Below are positions 24,152 to 36,056 of a stretch of 64,000 nucleotides of DNA, piece after piece. Both the position numbers and the translations under genes were made by a program. Under the pieces are notes generated by a model. That model did not search any database. It was not told the origin of the DNA and worked only from the letters and a program-made list of their open reading frames with translations. The first letter of the stretch is position 1; each line of letters starts with the position of its first letter. The stretch comes from Acheta domesticus (taxonomy: Eukaryota; Arthropoda; Insecta; Orthoptera; Gryllidae): contig JAHLJT010004567.1 in NCBI GenBank assembly GCA_031308135.1, positions 36,840,389 to 36,904,388 on the forward strand, read 5' to 3'.

Positions 24152-25011
24152 GAAACTAGTGGTGCTACAGAATGGCACAGACTTTCCCTTATTAGTTTTC
24201 ATTTTCGTTGGTCTCGGCTAGCTATTCGGACTTGCCTGACAGCTGCCATCTATCGCAGACCGAAGTACATTTTTTGACATTTCATTAATTTTTAAGTTTT
24301 CTACTAATAGAACAGAAAAAACAGTAAAACCTTGTTCTAAATGGCAATTTTCGTTGAAAAATTCGGAGCAGTTTTCAGCAAAATAGCGTTTAAGCGCTAC
24401 TGTAAATGCGAAATTTAAGCTCTTTTTTCACAGAAAAATTATGAGGTTTTCAAATAAATTTCATTTGAAGCTTTAACTCACAAATACAATAATGTCTAAA
24501 ACTTGCTGCGAATGTGCATATTACCGGTTGTGAGAGTTCTTGTTAAAAAATTGCATTTGTGTAATTTTTGCCAAAAAACAAAAAAATACCCCAAATTGAA
24601 CTTACGTCATATTAAAGTGTGCAATTGGCACTATCAGCCCGGAAAAGTTGGAAGAAAAAATTTGGAATAATTTATAAGAAAATGGCATTTGAAGGTTTCT
24701 GAAAATGAATTATGAGCTAGTTTTCACAGAAAATGTTTGAATTCTCGAGAAACTCTCGAAAATTTAGAGTTAACCATGAAAATCGTATCTATTGCCACTT
24801 AAGTGTATTTTACCTCTATTCTTACCACAAATTTTTAAAAAAATAATTGGAACCGTTTCTGGATTTTTTTTCTTAATTTAACAACTGAACTGAATTTATC
24901 CAATTTTTCGTTACCAGGGCCTCTACTACGAGTTTTCCTGCGCAAAATCCGCCGTTTTTCGCGCAGCATTGCATAACTTTCCCTATACGTACGTATAGTA
25001 TACAGGAAGTA
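24152..25011 (-). repeat. Hairpin-ended repeat, reverse copy, internally shortened
   Basis: Starts GAAACTAGTGGTGCTACAG (the family 3' end, inverted) and finishes with the hairpin CTTTCCCTATAC/GTATACAGGAAG. At 860 bp it has lost part of the internal 300-bp repeats compared with the 1.56-kb copy at the right edge of the window. Confidence 0.8.
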
Positions 25012-27240
25012 AAAATTATATAAGACCAAATTTTTCAAAATTTAAAGTAAACCATAAAGAATTGGCGTGAATGAGGGGTGTTGTGCATCATGGTGGTAAT
25101 ATTTATAATATATGAATGTTGCTGGTTGATGCGAGAATGTCACTCAGTAATGATAAGTTTAATTTCTTAACAAAACGTATCTTTAAATATTTTGATTAAA
25201 TTAGAGTATTTAATTATCTTGAATAGTTTAATTCATTCATGTGCGTAAAGTTTTCAAACGGAAATAATGTTAAAGTGATACTCTAGTACTCTTTTAGTAA
25301 GAAATACTTTGAAAATATTTAAAAAAAATACAAAATACAATGCAAATATTGATAGATTTTGTAGTATATTTCAGTATCGAAAATGGGGGTGGGAGGAACA
25401 TCGGTGAAGTAAGAATTGGGGGGCCCCAAGGCTGTTAAAAACAGCCCTGATAAAGCTCCACTGAAGTAATGAATGTCACCAAACTGAACAAATAATGTAT
25501 AAACATTAATTACATACAAAGGAGCCCGAACGAACGGAAACAAGACCTACTGAACAAAACACACTTCAAAAAATGAACGAAATTACAATATTATAACAGA
25601 ATGTCCACAGAAAGGAGAAGCAAAATCGTTAGTAACAGTTCAATAGCATTTTTTTTTCATTAGCAATGATATGAAATGTGATTATCTTATATTAAATCCT
25701 CTCTATAAAACTCCTTCATATCCCTCAGTAAACTTCCATATTTTCTTATTAGTAACACAAAAAGTAACTAAAATAACTGTTGTGGATATCAGACAATTGG
25801 CACAAACACTAGAATGTTTATTTTAACTTTCTTCAGTGTGCAAGAGACTATTTTGTCATTATTTAGAAAATCATTTCGTATCAAAAGACGCGATAACCCC
25901 TAGAACATACATGACGGTAGATCTTTCAGTTTTCTGTTTACTAGTAATCTTTCAACCCTTATCCTAAACCGGTATGTCCAATTGAAGGAAAAAGTTATAG
26001 GAGTCGAAACTCGTTATTTCTTTACTTCTTCTTGGAGTTGTGTACAGTTGTAAACAACAAGATTTATTATTCAAGCGACGTCCCAGTATTAAGCTGACCC
26101 AAGGTCATCAACCAGATAAAGTACCTGCCTGCACATTGTGAGGCACACGCGAAAACAAGAATACGCATAAACAAGTCACAACATTGTAAACATCTACGTA
26201 TTCGCAATCTCTAATCAGCTCAGCAAGCAGCAGTCTTTTATCAGTCCCAAAAATACACACACCTACGAACATGCTTTGAAACCTGTACCGCGGAGCATAT
26301 TGTGGACTTTGTACTATCAAAAGGAACGAAGTCCAAGTTCTCCCGCCATAAAGAGAGGACAAAGCCTAGATCACCAACAACATTGAATCAATTACCGCGA
26401 GCGCAAACCACGCTGTAGTTGTTTTTCTTTCCGATATAGAGTTCCTTCCCATATACGTCACACTGCAATGTATTAGATAGTGTGGTTATTGACATTTTGT
26501 ATTGGGGATTGCCTGCACATGGCAAATTGCATTCAACTGTCATTACAAAGAATAACCATTGTTTATGATATCAAAGCCTTCAAGAAAATTTAACTAAGCC
26601 TTTGATAATTTCGTAATTCTTCACAAATAAGATTTCTTAGAATTAAAATATTTTCTTACAAAACCCTTGAAATTGGAATAAGCATACAATAGAAACAATA
26701 CATAACGAAACTGAAACAATTACAGATACGGCTTTTAACAGATAATTAATAGAGACATTTTACTTCTCATTCTCAACACCTGTGACAAACAGCTGTTTTC
26801 TGTCATTACAAAGAAATTATTTCACAGCAGTGATAAGTAGGTAAGTAAAGTATGCATGGCGCGGGAACCCTGCAGTGTCCCCGAACACACATCAATAAAC
26901 CGATGATAGTATGCAAATTATTGACAATTTAGACAATCCGATTCATTTCTTGGGTGCAATCCAAGTGTGTGAAGCATAACGGTCATAAAAGTGAACAATG
27001 ATTGAAATCTTTGTTACAGTAAGAATTGTTTAATAGTACAACAGAGGAGTACCGAACGTAATTTTCTATTCAAAAATAATTACTCTACATCTATGTACCG
27101 TAAAAGTAGTTGTCCACTGGCGAACGCAAACCAACGTTGCCGAAAAGTAATACGGCAACAATGCACACAATAATCAATGATTGGGATAACTAAATTTACC
27201 TAGACCAGGAACAATAAGAATTATAATTCTGATAACTCAC

Positions 27241-27336
27241 CTTTTCGAGACATTCTTGTCCCTTGGCTTTGGGATCAACTTCAACTTCCAATATCACAGA
27301 ATTTGGTTGACTTACTAACACCACATTTTTGTACAT
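27241..27336 (-). CDS. dnr1: MYLIP/dnr1-like FERM protein, exon 1 with start codon
   Basis: Thirty-two codons from ATG (27334-27336) to a donor GTGAGT. The peptide begins MYKNVVLVSQPNSVILEVEV and ends KGQECLEK, matching the MYLIP start (VTRPDAVLMEVEVEAK, then GEDCLNQ) and ending at the same phase-0 boundary. The protein family is a FERM-RING E3 ubiquitin ligase. Vertebrate MYLIP/IDOL ubiquitinates LDL-receptor family members, and fly Dnr1 is a negative regulator of caspase and immune signalling. The exon was found by similarity and its splice site, as it is too short to stand out as a frame. The remaining F3 and RING exons are not visible in the window. Confidence 0.8.
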
Positions 27337-28543
27337 TCGCTAGCTAGATGCTAGCAAAACACTCCCACATTACAAAAATAAAAATGTTTATGGAATACAA
27401 CAGTCAATGGAATACGCGAATGCACACAGAAAAAGCACAAATCCAATACCATTGTTCCTGACAACTTGAAAGAGCAGATGCAGACTGAACCTGCGCTTCT
27501 CGCGAGCTGTTAATTACTTCTGCTTCTCTCCGCCGACATCCTTGAGGTCGCACATGTCCAGCGTCACGTTTTCGTTGATAATGCCTCATTTACGTCATGA
27601 CATTTAACTATACTGTATGAAAATGTACTATCAATTTTAGATTGTATTTACAATATTTTGAAATGCTTCCTTTTGTACTGAATTTAGAATAATTTTGTAT
27701 GTTGAAGCCAGTGGTACGTTGATAACAGTTCTTAATAATTGCAATTTTATCCACTAGGTGCCAGCATGTACCGATTCCTTACAACCGCATTTCTCTTGTT
27801 TCAAGTTGATTGTTGATGGTAGCGTCGTCATATTCTGCTGCGATTTACGGCGTCGATATTTCCACGTTCTAAGCTTTTTACAGACTGGGTGGATTTTATA
27901 TATTTATAAGGTAACGTAATAAAGTGCGTATTCCGCTCTGAATGCGTTGCACGGTAGTTATGTAGACACTCCTCCAACTCAAATTTGTCAATACCAATCG
28001 CGCTCGGCATTTACTGTATGTTTGATACTAGCCAACACTTGCTTTTCCTAAATCGGTATTCATTCAAAAATAATATCAATTTAAGTGTGTCTTATTAAAA
28101 AACATTAATCCCGTTGGGACTCTTGCAACTGATGCCGATTAAAAATAGATGTTACTTCGATACACAACCACGAGGTTCTATTATATTTATACTTCAGAGG
28201 TGAAAGTTCATTTGCTTTTTTAGTCACATTAGTAGCAGGGAGATGTAATCAAAAGAAAAATTTCAATTCCTTTAATTTTTTTATGCTTCAAAAGTGTATG
28301 ATGGAATGTATTCAAATAAATTTAATGCAATAATTTGATAATGTAGACAACTTTGCTAACACTAGTTAGGTACACCACAATTGCATTGCTATATTTTATT
28401 TGTTGTTTAATTCTTTAAACAAGCACACAAATATCCACTGCACATACCTACATTATATGCATTCTTGATGAAAGGGCACATGAAGATAGTAATCTTGACA
28501 TTTCGTAGGTGAAGTGTGCTAATACGACAACTTCAGCGCCGAA
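27337..28543. promoter_or_regulatory. Divergent intergenic region between dnr1-like gene and TDP-43
   Basis: About 1.2 kb separates the two start codons. A GC-richer patch at about 27480-27600 probably holds the minus-strand gene's transcription start. Upstream of TDP-43, TTTCGTAG at 28502-28509 could be a 3' splice site for a 5' UTR intron. No TATA box stands out on either side, and shared regulation is only a possibility. Confidence 0.45.
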
Positions 28544-29871
28544 ATGAGTTCATATTTGCAAGTAGCTGAGGATGAAGGTGAAGAGCCAATAGAGCTGCCA
28601 GCAGAAGATGATGGTACCCTTTTACTTTCCACATTGGCTGCGCAGTTTCCTGGTACTTGTGGTTTAAAATACCGTAACCCAGAATCACGAGCTATGAGAG
28701 GTGTTCGTTTGGTAGAAGGGAGATTACATCCTCCTGAAAATGGGTGGGGAGCTTGTGTATATTATTGTGTATTTCCCAAAGAGAACAAACGAAAATCAGA
28801 TGATCAGTTGGAAAATTCAACTGCCAAAACAAAACGAATGGAAACCAAACTGAAATGTTCAGATTTGATTGTGCTTGGACTGCCTTGGAAGACAACTGAG
28901 CAACAGTTACGGGAGTATTTTGAGACCTTTGGGGAAGTTCTAATGGCACAAGTTAAAAAAGACATCAAATCTGGTCAGTCTAAAGGTTTTGGTTTCATCC
29001 GTTTTGGTAGTTACGAATCACAGATGCGAGTTCTTGGGCAGAGACATTTAATTGATGGCCGTTGGTGTGATGTTAGGATACCAAATTCTAAAGAAGGACA
29101 GATTCAGCAAGTTCCTTGCAAAGTATTTATTGGCCGATGCACAGAAGACATTCAGGCAGATGATTTACGAGAATATTTCTCAAAATTTGGTGAAGTTACA
29201 GATGTCTTCATTCCGAAACCTTTTAGGGCATTTGCTTTCGTAACCTTCTTAGATCCAGAAGTTGCACAAAGTTTATGTGGAGAAGATCACATAATAAAGG
29301 GCGTATCTGTGCATGTGAGCAATGCTGCACCAAAAACAGATCCAAACAGTCGTGCTTATACAGGTGTGGGAGGTCTAGAGGCCAGGGATCCCGTGAACCT
29401 AAGAATTTAGCAGGTCCATTTGGAGGAGTAAGTGGGACAACCCAGCATTATCAACAGCACCATGGAGCTCCAGGAGGGGGGGCTATGAATCAAGGTACAG
29501 CGTGGAACCAGGGTTCAATGAACCGCGGGAACCTAGACATGCCAAATCTTCAAGCGCTTGGAATCACAGGCCAAGCAGGAGCTGGTAGCCAGGCACAGAA
29601 TCTCAATAACCCAATGGGAATGGGAACACTTAACTTGGGAGCTTTACCAGTTAGCCCAGCATTGGTTGCCGCTGCCTTAAACCAAGCTGGCTGGGGCCTT
29701 ATAGGTAATCTTCAAGGAGGCCAGCAGCAAGGGGCTGCCGGTGATACAGGACCACAGGGGTTTAACAATCAAGCTGCACCAACAGCTGCAGGCTTTGGGG
29801 GTACTCCAGGAGCACCTCAACAACCAGCTGCACCTCCCACAGCTACAGGTCAGGGTGGTGGGTTATTTTAA
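28544..29871 (+). CDS. TBPH: TDP-43 RNA-binding protein (TBPH), one frameshift, apparently intronless
   Basis: Nuclear RNA/DNA-binding protein of the TARDBP family, acting in splicing repression, mRNA stability and autoregulation. Order in the protein: N-terminal oligomerisation domain (1-95), bipartite nuclear signal KRK...KTKR (82-98), RRM1 (106-180) with LIVLGL and [11 protein letters not shown]2 (191-262) with KVFIGR and RAFAFVTF, then a Gly/Gln/Asn-rich tail with the conserved amphipathic stretch [20 protein letters not shown]. One G is missing near 29372 (GTGGGAGG; the copy at 1-1259 has GTGGGAGGG), so the frame shifts at the RRM2-tail junction. With it restored the frame runs to TAA at 29869-29871. 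ATG 28544 begins [20 protein letters not shown], as in insect homologues. No intron interrupts the coding region. Confidence 0.95.
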
Positions 29872-30015
29872 TTGGGGTTTGAATCAAGGTACAACAGGGG
29901 TGGAGGGGATGCAAGTCAGGGGGGTGGCACTTCAGGATCTAATGCACCTCAACAAGTAGGATCGTGGCCACAGAGAGGGAAACAGCAGGAAAGTTTTTTA
30001 AAGTATGAACAGTAA
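29872..30015 (+). CDS. TBPH: Probable C-terminal coding tail of TDP-43 after an in-frame TAA
   Basis: In the same frame as the glycine-rich tail, 47 codons follow the TAA, reading ESRYNRGGGDASQGGG, then SGSNAPQQVGSWPQRG, and ending FLKYEQ stop at 30013-30015. The composition is that of a TDP-43 low-complexity tail, and the extended length (about 490 aa) suits insect TDP-43. Two compensating base errors around 29862-29890 would instead give a stop-free GYFNWG...NQGYNRGGG. Stop-codon readthrough or an alternative C-terminus are other explanations. Confidence 0.55.
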   Translation: MGFESRYNRGGGDASQGGGTSGSNAPQQVGSWPQRGKQQESFLKYEQ

Positions 30016-32735
30016 CATTAGTGTTAATGAAAGTTAAATATGCCTCAGGGAAGGAGTCATCGGTATGGGTTACATGGTGTTATCCATTATATTTGTATGA
30101 AAATTATTTGCATCTGCTTATTTCTGAGGCAATAGACTGTTGGCATTTGTAAAGCAGCACTCCTCTTATTTTGAACTAAGATTGTTCAATGTTTTATAAA
30201 AGAAACGACTTCGATAGTAAATTTCTAATTCATTGACTGAGGAGATCCCTCCTTTATTAAATCAAGCTCATTCATCTTAGCAACTCTTGGCTGAGAATTG
30301 CCTGCCTATCATTAATTTATTTGATGGAGAAATTCTTTATTTGATTTCCTTTATTATTATTATTTTTTTTGTTTAAACGGTTTTATAAACGAAAGCAAAT
30401 ACCATATTAGTTCCTTTTCTGTTATGAGTTATGGTTAAACTGCTTTGGTGTGTTTGATACTCAAAATTAAATGTCATTCTGTCTCTGAATACTATTAAAG
30501 TATATTCTCAGTTGGTAGTTATACACAGTATTATTCACTGTGTCCTCATAGTTCACATAACTATAATCATGTGAGCTGATGAACCTTGCTTTAAAATGAA
30601 GCATATTACTGTAAATGTATTAGTATAATTTGAGGTGTCCTTCCTAACACATATATACATTTACATACCCATAATATGCTGTTTTCGAACATATGCGTTG
30701 TTTCGTAAAAGTCTTTTTCGTAAAGTGATTTATCTACTGATAAGATGAACTCCAAATCGAGAATGCGATAAAACTAAGTCAAAATTGAACAGTAAAATAA
30801 GAATGAGGCTACTTCATGCATAAATGTGATATCTTGGGTAGCATGTTGTTTTAACTGTACAAAAGAAGTCATAGATTTTGTTACGATGATTAAAATGATT
30901 AGATTTTTGAAGAAAACGGTATGAAAAGAGAGTGAGTCCCCCACTACATCATATCATTGGAGCAATAGGAATGTATGGTGATGTATGTGGACACATGGAA
31001 AGTGGCCGTGAAAGAGTGTTGTGCTTGGTGTATGTAATGTATGTTTGGTATATATATCTTACCATTCTTATGTTATTCCCTGTTATTTTGTATGTTCACT
31101 ATGTAGAATGTTTTTAGCTGTTTTGGGATATGTGTGTGAACTTTTGAAACATTGTCATGACCTTAGAGTTAGGAAAAGTAGATAGTTATATGATTACTTA
31201 TGTAATCAATATTGAAACTAATGTACATTCTCTACTTTATATTGTGGCCACATAATTGGCCTTCCAAATTACAGCTTTACTGGTTTCTAATGTTAAAAAT
31301 GCTTAACAAAGTTTTGTTTTTTTTATTAGTAGACAAAATGGAAGTTCATATATTTTAATTTATGGTAACTGAACATACTATTCTTATGTTGACTTTGGAA
31401 AGGAAGAAAAATGATTCAAAATTGTTCACACGTTCTGCACTCGACAGTTAACAAGTTCAAATGATTGCTGTTGGCCATATGGGATACACAAATGTTGTAA
31501 AGAATACACTGATATTACAATAACAGTTTATTGTGCATTATATACAATTATAGTATATAACAGGAAAAAGAATTCACAGACACAACCAGTTATGCTCTTC
31601 CATTTCATTAATTCAGATATATTTTGCATTAAGTGCACAAACTTGTTGGTGATTTCTCATTGGAAACCGTACGAATGTTAAATGCTTTTGAAATTGTAAG
31701 TTAAAATCCCAGAGAAGATGAAAAGTTACTTTGTGTGTTTCTATGAAAGTTGTTCTAGTTAATGTTGCTATACTGTGTAGATGAGTGTGGTTTTTGTGAG
31801 CCTGTATTGGGTTTTTGAAGAGTGATTTGCTGTGGATTGTAATACCCTTGAAGTGTACATACTGGAACTTAAGTTTGAATGTGGATTAAATATTTCACTG
31901 TATCATACACTGACTTTGTGTGATTGACTTATTTAATTTTTTAATTTTATTACATGAAAGAATAAATATGTTTCAAAGTGTGTTCACAGCAGTTGAATTT
32001 CACTGTATACCAAGTCATCTTAAGATTTCTTTAAATTTCTAAGTTGTGGAATGGTTGTATACTGGGAGTACAAGAATGTATGTATTCTTGAGGGGGTGAG
32101 CTGATGCCTGGTATCGGAAAGAGTGTACTGCAATGGATTTGTGTGTGTTTCCAGAAAGATGTATTATAATATTGTAGTTGTATTTAACTAATTATACTTG
32201 GTTTCGGTTTTCACCCCATAGTTATGGATGTATTATGTATGTTTCTGTATGGCATTGTATGTGTGCATTGTAATACCATGTTGCTTTCATTAAAGATAGT
32301 TCTTAAAATATGAAGACAATACTTAGTACAACCAGCTTTTTCTGGTGAAGGGACTTAATATTTCTGCAAATGATAAGCAGTTAGAATGCAGAGTTATTAT
32401 ACCTGCCTGGGCATTTGATTGGGAGTTGTAGTAAACATTGGAGAAGGAAATAAATTAAAAGCCAAAGTTGAATACTACACATGACACTGTATTTTTTTTC
32501 ACTGTACAACGACAATACACTTACATCACAACAAAAATATACAAATTTACAAGAAAACAGCTTCAATAATACCTTTATACCGGAATTGTCATCTCCATCA
32601 CCAAATGCATTTGACCCGTACTTAATTACTCAATCTACTTTCAATTTATGATGACATTTTTATCATATTCTACTAAAGGGAGGAAATAAACGGGTATATC
32701 TATTATTCAATTTTTTTATAACAACTCAACTAATT
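30016..32735 (+). other. TDP-43 3' UTR and convergent intergenic DNA
   Basis: Long AT-rich 3' region with AATAAA at 31961-31966 and another at 32449-32454. GU-rich runs occur at about 30970-31055 and 32225-32275 on the sense strand, the kind of sequence TDP-43 binds. No poly-A tract or target duplication follows, so there is no sign of retroposition. The convergent V-ATPase gene ends at 32736. Confidence 0.6.
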
Positions 32736-33689
32736 TTACTTTTCAGCACGGAAATTCTGATGAAGTTCAGGTTTTATGTCATACACCAGTTCCAAGATCT
32801 TCTGGATTACCTGTTGGAAAAGAAATTGCACAAATAAAGAGATTAAAACTAGCAATGTTTTTTCTATCACACATTCCCTATCAATGCATTTTCACAGACC
32901 ACTAACAAATTGGTATTCGACATGTGGTATTAAACATTTCTAGGTGATGAACTATAGCATTATCCACTATATAAAAAAAAACAAAAAACACCAAAATTGT
33001 ATGGGAAGGAAAGTCAAATAGACAGGGGGAACAAGGATGCTTCACGTAATGAAACAAATTGATAATTTTCTACTAGTCTATAGTAAATACAAATAAAGGA
33101 ATGTTCTTTCATACCTGCTGTTTGTTTTGAACTACCGCTTGGTTCATTTGCTCAATTTTCAGTTTGGTATCAGCCTCAATACGTGCTGCAACGTCCTCCC
33201 GGGAACCCATATGCTGTAAAATACAACAGGCTATTAAAAATAGTTAATAAAATAATACGTCACACAATGGAGCAAAAGTCGCAGATCAATACCTTAGCTT
33301 CAAATTCTTTAAATTGACTCTCCCTTTCTTGCCTGTATTTTCAATTTCATCTTGGGCTTCCTCTTTGGCCTGTTTCAGACGTCGCGCTTTCCCTTTGGCA
33401 CAAAAAGACAAGATATTCCTTACATATTTTAAAATGTATCATAACTTTTGCTTCGAAAGTATATACAAACATAAGAGGGCAGTATAGAAACAATAAATGA
33501 AATCCAAGGCGTGATTTGGGTCACACCCTCAAGTTGATATTAAATCGAATTTAATAGTTTAATAAATATGCAATAAAAGGAAAGTATATGATTACGATTT
33601 ACTCACTCTTTCGAGCTTCGGCTACTTTTTCTGCGGCCCTTTTTTTCGGCAGCAAGAAGTTGTTGAATACCCTGCGTTTGGCTTGCCAT
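32736..33689 (-). CDS. Vha13: V-type proton ATPase subunit G (4 exons)
   Basis: Subunit G forms, with subunit E, the peripheral stalk of the V1 sector that acidifies organelles. Exons: 33607-33689, 33293-33392, 33115-33213 and 32736-32810, with donors GTGAGT, GTATT and GTATG and CAG/AAG acceptors. The protein starts [20 protein letters not shown] and continues [38 protein letters not shown] and YDIKPELHQNF to a stop at 32736-32738. This gives 118 residues, the usual length, in a charged coiled coil. Exon 1 carries one extra T (run near 33645) and exon 2 lacks one A (near 33341). The duplicate at 4109-5050 has the correct base at both sites. Convergent with TDP-43. Confidence 0.95.
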
Positions 33690-34961
33690 CTTTCAGCTGA
33701 CTGTATCGATCATATGACTGTTAATACAGTGTCGGGCCTCGAGAGCGCGTGGTCATCGCGTCACGAGAATGGCGACATCCGGTACCTGGGTGTGCCCTGA
33801 AATTGTCGCGGGGGCTTTTGAGTTGCTTCAAACGCCAAAACGTCACTAACCTCAATATCCTAGAACTTTTCATGTCGAATACCGATGCAAATTATTTAGA
33901 GATGTGTACATTTGTTTAATAATTAGTTATTAGATTTTCTAGAGTGTATTCATATCGAGAAATTTGATTGGTTGAAGTTGTTATCGCGTGAGGAACTCCG
34001 TAAGGACGATTACAGATGCCTAAGAACTTTATAACATTTGTTAAGGATGTTCAGTAGTACGTACAACGCTGTGCCAAAATAGTAAATTAGTGGAGCAACA
34101 TCCGCACAAACTTTCTCAATTTGGTGGTAACCGTTAGATAATATAGTGATGAACCTCCTATCCTACTAACACTTCTGCATACTTAACCAAACAATTTAAA
34201 TGAAAATTACGAAAATTCAATATTTTTTAAATAAATTTACATTAAATTATTCAACAACTAATATTAAGAAGTAGATGGCATTACAAATATTTAATGTCGA
34301 AGTTAGAGCAACACCACCTAGGTATAGAGGTCTAATCTAGGTGGTGATGGGTAGAGGACGTGTTCGCAAAAATTAGAACGTCACCATATAATTCAAAATT
34401 ACTCGAAAATTACGATACATTGCAAAACGTGGAAAGATTTAAAGACCTAATATTAAAAACAGACTGCATTAAGAAAGGAATCTTTGGCTTCACAATTGAA
34501 GGTGTTCGAGAAATTTGAAACTAGTGGTGCTACAAACTGGCACACTGAGAGAAATGTATTTTTCAATAATTATTTCATTTTGATATTGTACAATGTACTA
34601 AACATGTTTAGTAAGCAATAGTATAATACGTAACGTAATTCATGTGGTAAGATTTAAGTAAATAGACACGATTTAGTATCGTTTAGTAAACCAAACAATT
34701 GAACATCGTAAGTCAATGAACAAAGAGAATTGTTAGTGATACTATACTAGTTTCGTAGATAAAATCATTCGATGTGATCTACTTTTCATGCCATCTCACT
34801 TACGAAACTGATCTTTTTCCTTTTCTTGGGCCATTTCTCATTATGCGAGAGTGGGGGGAGGCCTATTATATCAAATCTGTAGTTCGTATTTCAATGCAAA
34901 ATACACGGGAATGAACATTTCTAGATATCAGATTACATCAACACTCAATGCTATAATTTAT
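33690..34961. other. Upstream region of V-ATPase subunit G, no other gene seen
   Basis: Contains the presumed 5' UTR and promoter (CG-rich near 33730-33840), then AT-rich DNA with a small CCACCTAG/CTAGGTGG hairpin at 34315-34342. Confidence 0.55.
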
Positions 34962-35408
34962 TACTTTCCCGTATATATACGGAGTATAGGGAAGGTTATG
35001 TAATGCTGCGCGAAAAAAACGGTGAATTTTCAGCAGAAAAAAATTCATTGCCGGGCCCTGATAACGAAAAAGTGGATAAACCAGTTGCTAAATTAAGAAA
35101 AAAAACTAACTCTTGGTGTAGACAGAATCCCCGTTTCGTGGATCCTTGATACACACACACACACACACACCAAAAAAAAGAGGCAAAACGAACGTCCTTC
35201 CGTCCACCAGTTTGTGAACAACACTAGCGCCTAAACCATAAGCACGATTTCTTCCAAAATGAATATTCCCCTGTCGTTATAATTCCCCTCGAGGCGCCGT
35301 GATTTTGAAAACATTCTTCAAAACTTGGGGGTACATTACATGAAGCTCTCCGGACATTTTCAATATTTTCTCAAAAACGGCTCCAATTTTTTTTCTTTAA
35401 AGGCTCTG
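34962..35408 (+). repeat. Hairpin-ended repeat, forward copy, interrupted
   Basis: Starts TACTTTCCCGTATATATACG, pairs with TATAGGGAAGGT, and continues TTATGTAATGCTGCGCGAAA. The copy breaks off within the first AACGGCTCCAATTTT motif, where the MITE at 35409 begins. A CA microsatellite lies at 35152-35169. Confidence 0.75.
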
Positions 35409-36056
35409 GCCGTATAAGGGGATTTTCCGGCCTTAGTTTGCAATCCGACTCAGATTTTCCCACTGTTTGGATGGTTTTTTTAACCAATTATTACAGCTAA
35501 GTTCATATCAGAAGCAAATAAAACAAAAGCCATAAAATGATTATTTCGTAATTTAAACACGAAAAAAACGTTTTTTTCGCAGTAAGTACTTATCCCCGCA
35601 GGGGGGGGGGATCGTGAGCACGTAGGTGCGCACGATCTCTGGTGGAGAATCGTCGACGAGCACCCGTACCTCGAGTCTCGCGGCCCAACTCAGATCGTCA
35701 GCCTAACGTGTAGACAGTGAGTAGGAAAGCCAAGCCCCCGGCAACCCACCAGTTGGGCCCCTGGCGCGTCGACCATAGTCCGTCCGACCTCAAGGCAGGA
35801 TTGGGTGGAGACGTACTAGTGCGCCGGCGGGGGTGAGGATAAAGACCTATGCCTAGGAGCCCACCCTGGGGACTCGTCCTCCCGGTAGAACAAGAAAAAT
35901 AGTGTGGTGTTGTAGACCACGCTGGGTTTCAATGTAAGTATTTACCATGTGGATATTTTAACCTCATATTTCGCAAACAATATTTTCTACATCTAAACAT
36001 GTGGGAAAAATCTGAGTCGAATTGTAAATTAAGGCTGGAAACACTCTTTATCCGGC
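35409..36056. mobile_element. MITE with about 55-bp terminal inverted repeats and a GC-rich core
   Basis: The left end GCCGTATAAGGGGATTTTCC... and the right end ...AAACACTCTTTATCCGGC are inverted copies running through GACTCAGATTTTCCCAC. The core at about 35580-35940 is GC-rich and flanked by near-identical GTAAGTACTTA and GTAAGTATTTA, as if a second element had inserted with an 11-bp target copy. No transposase seen. The superfamily is not assigned. Confidence 0.6.

Larger units (their letters stand above)
21383..27240 (-). other. Intron 1 of the dnr1-like gene
   Basis: Donor GTGAGT at 27235-27240, acceptor at 21383. It contains two copies of the hairpin-ended repeat in opposite orientations (21745-23056 and 24152-25011). 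The remainder is AT-rich without recognised genes. Confidence 0.7.
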
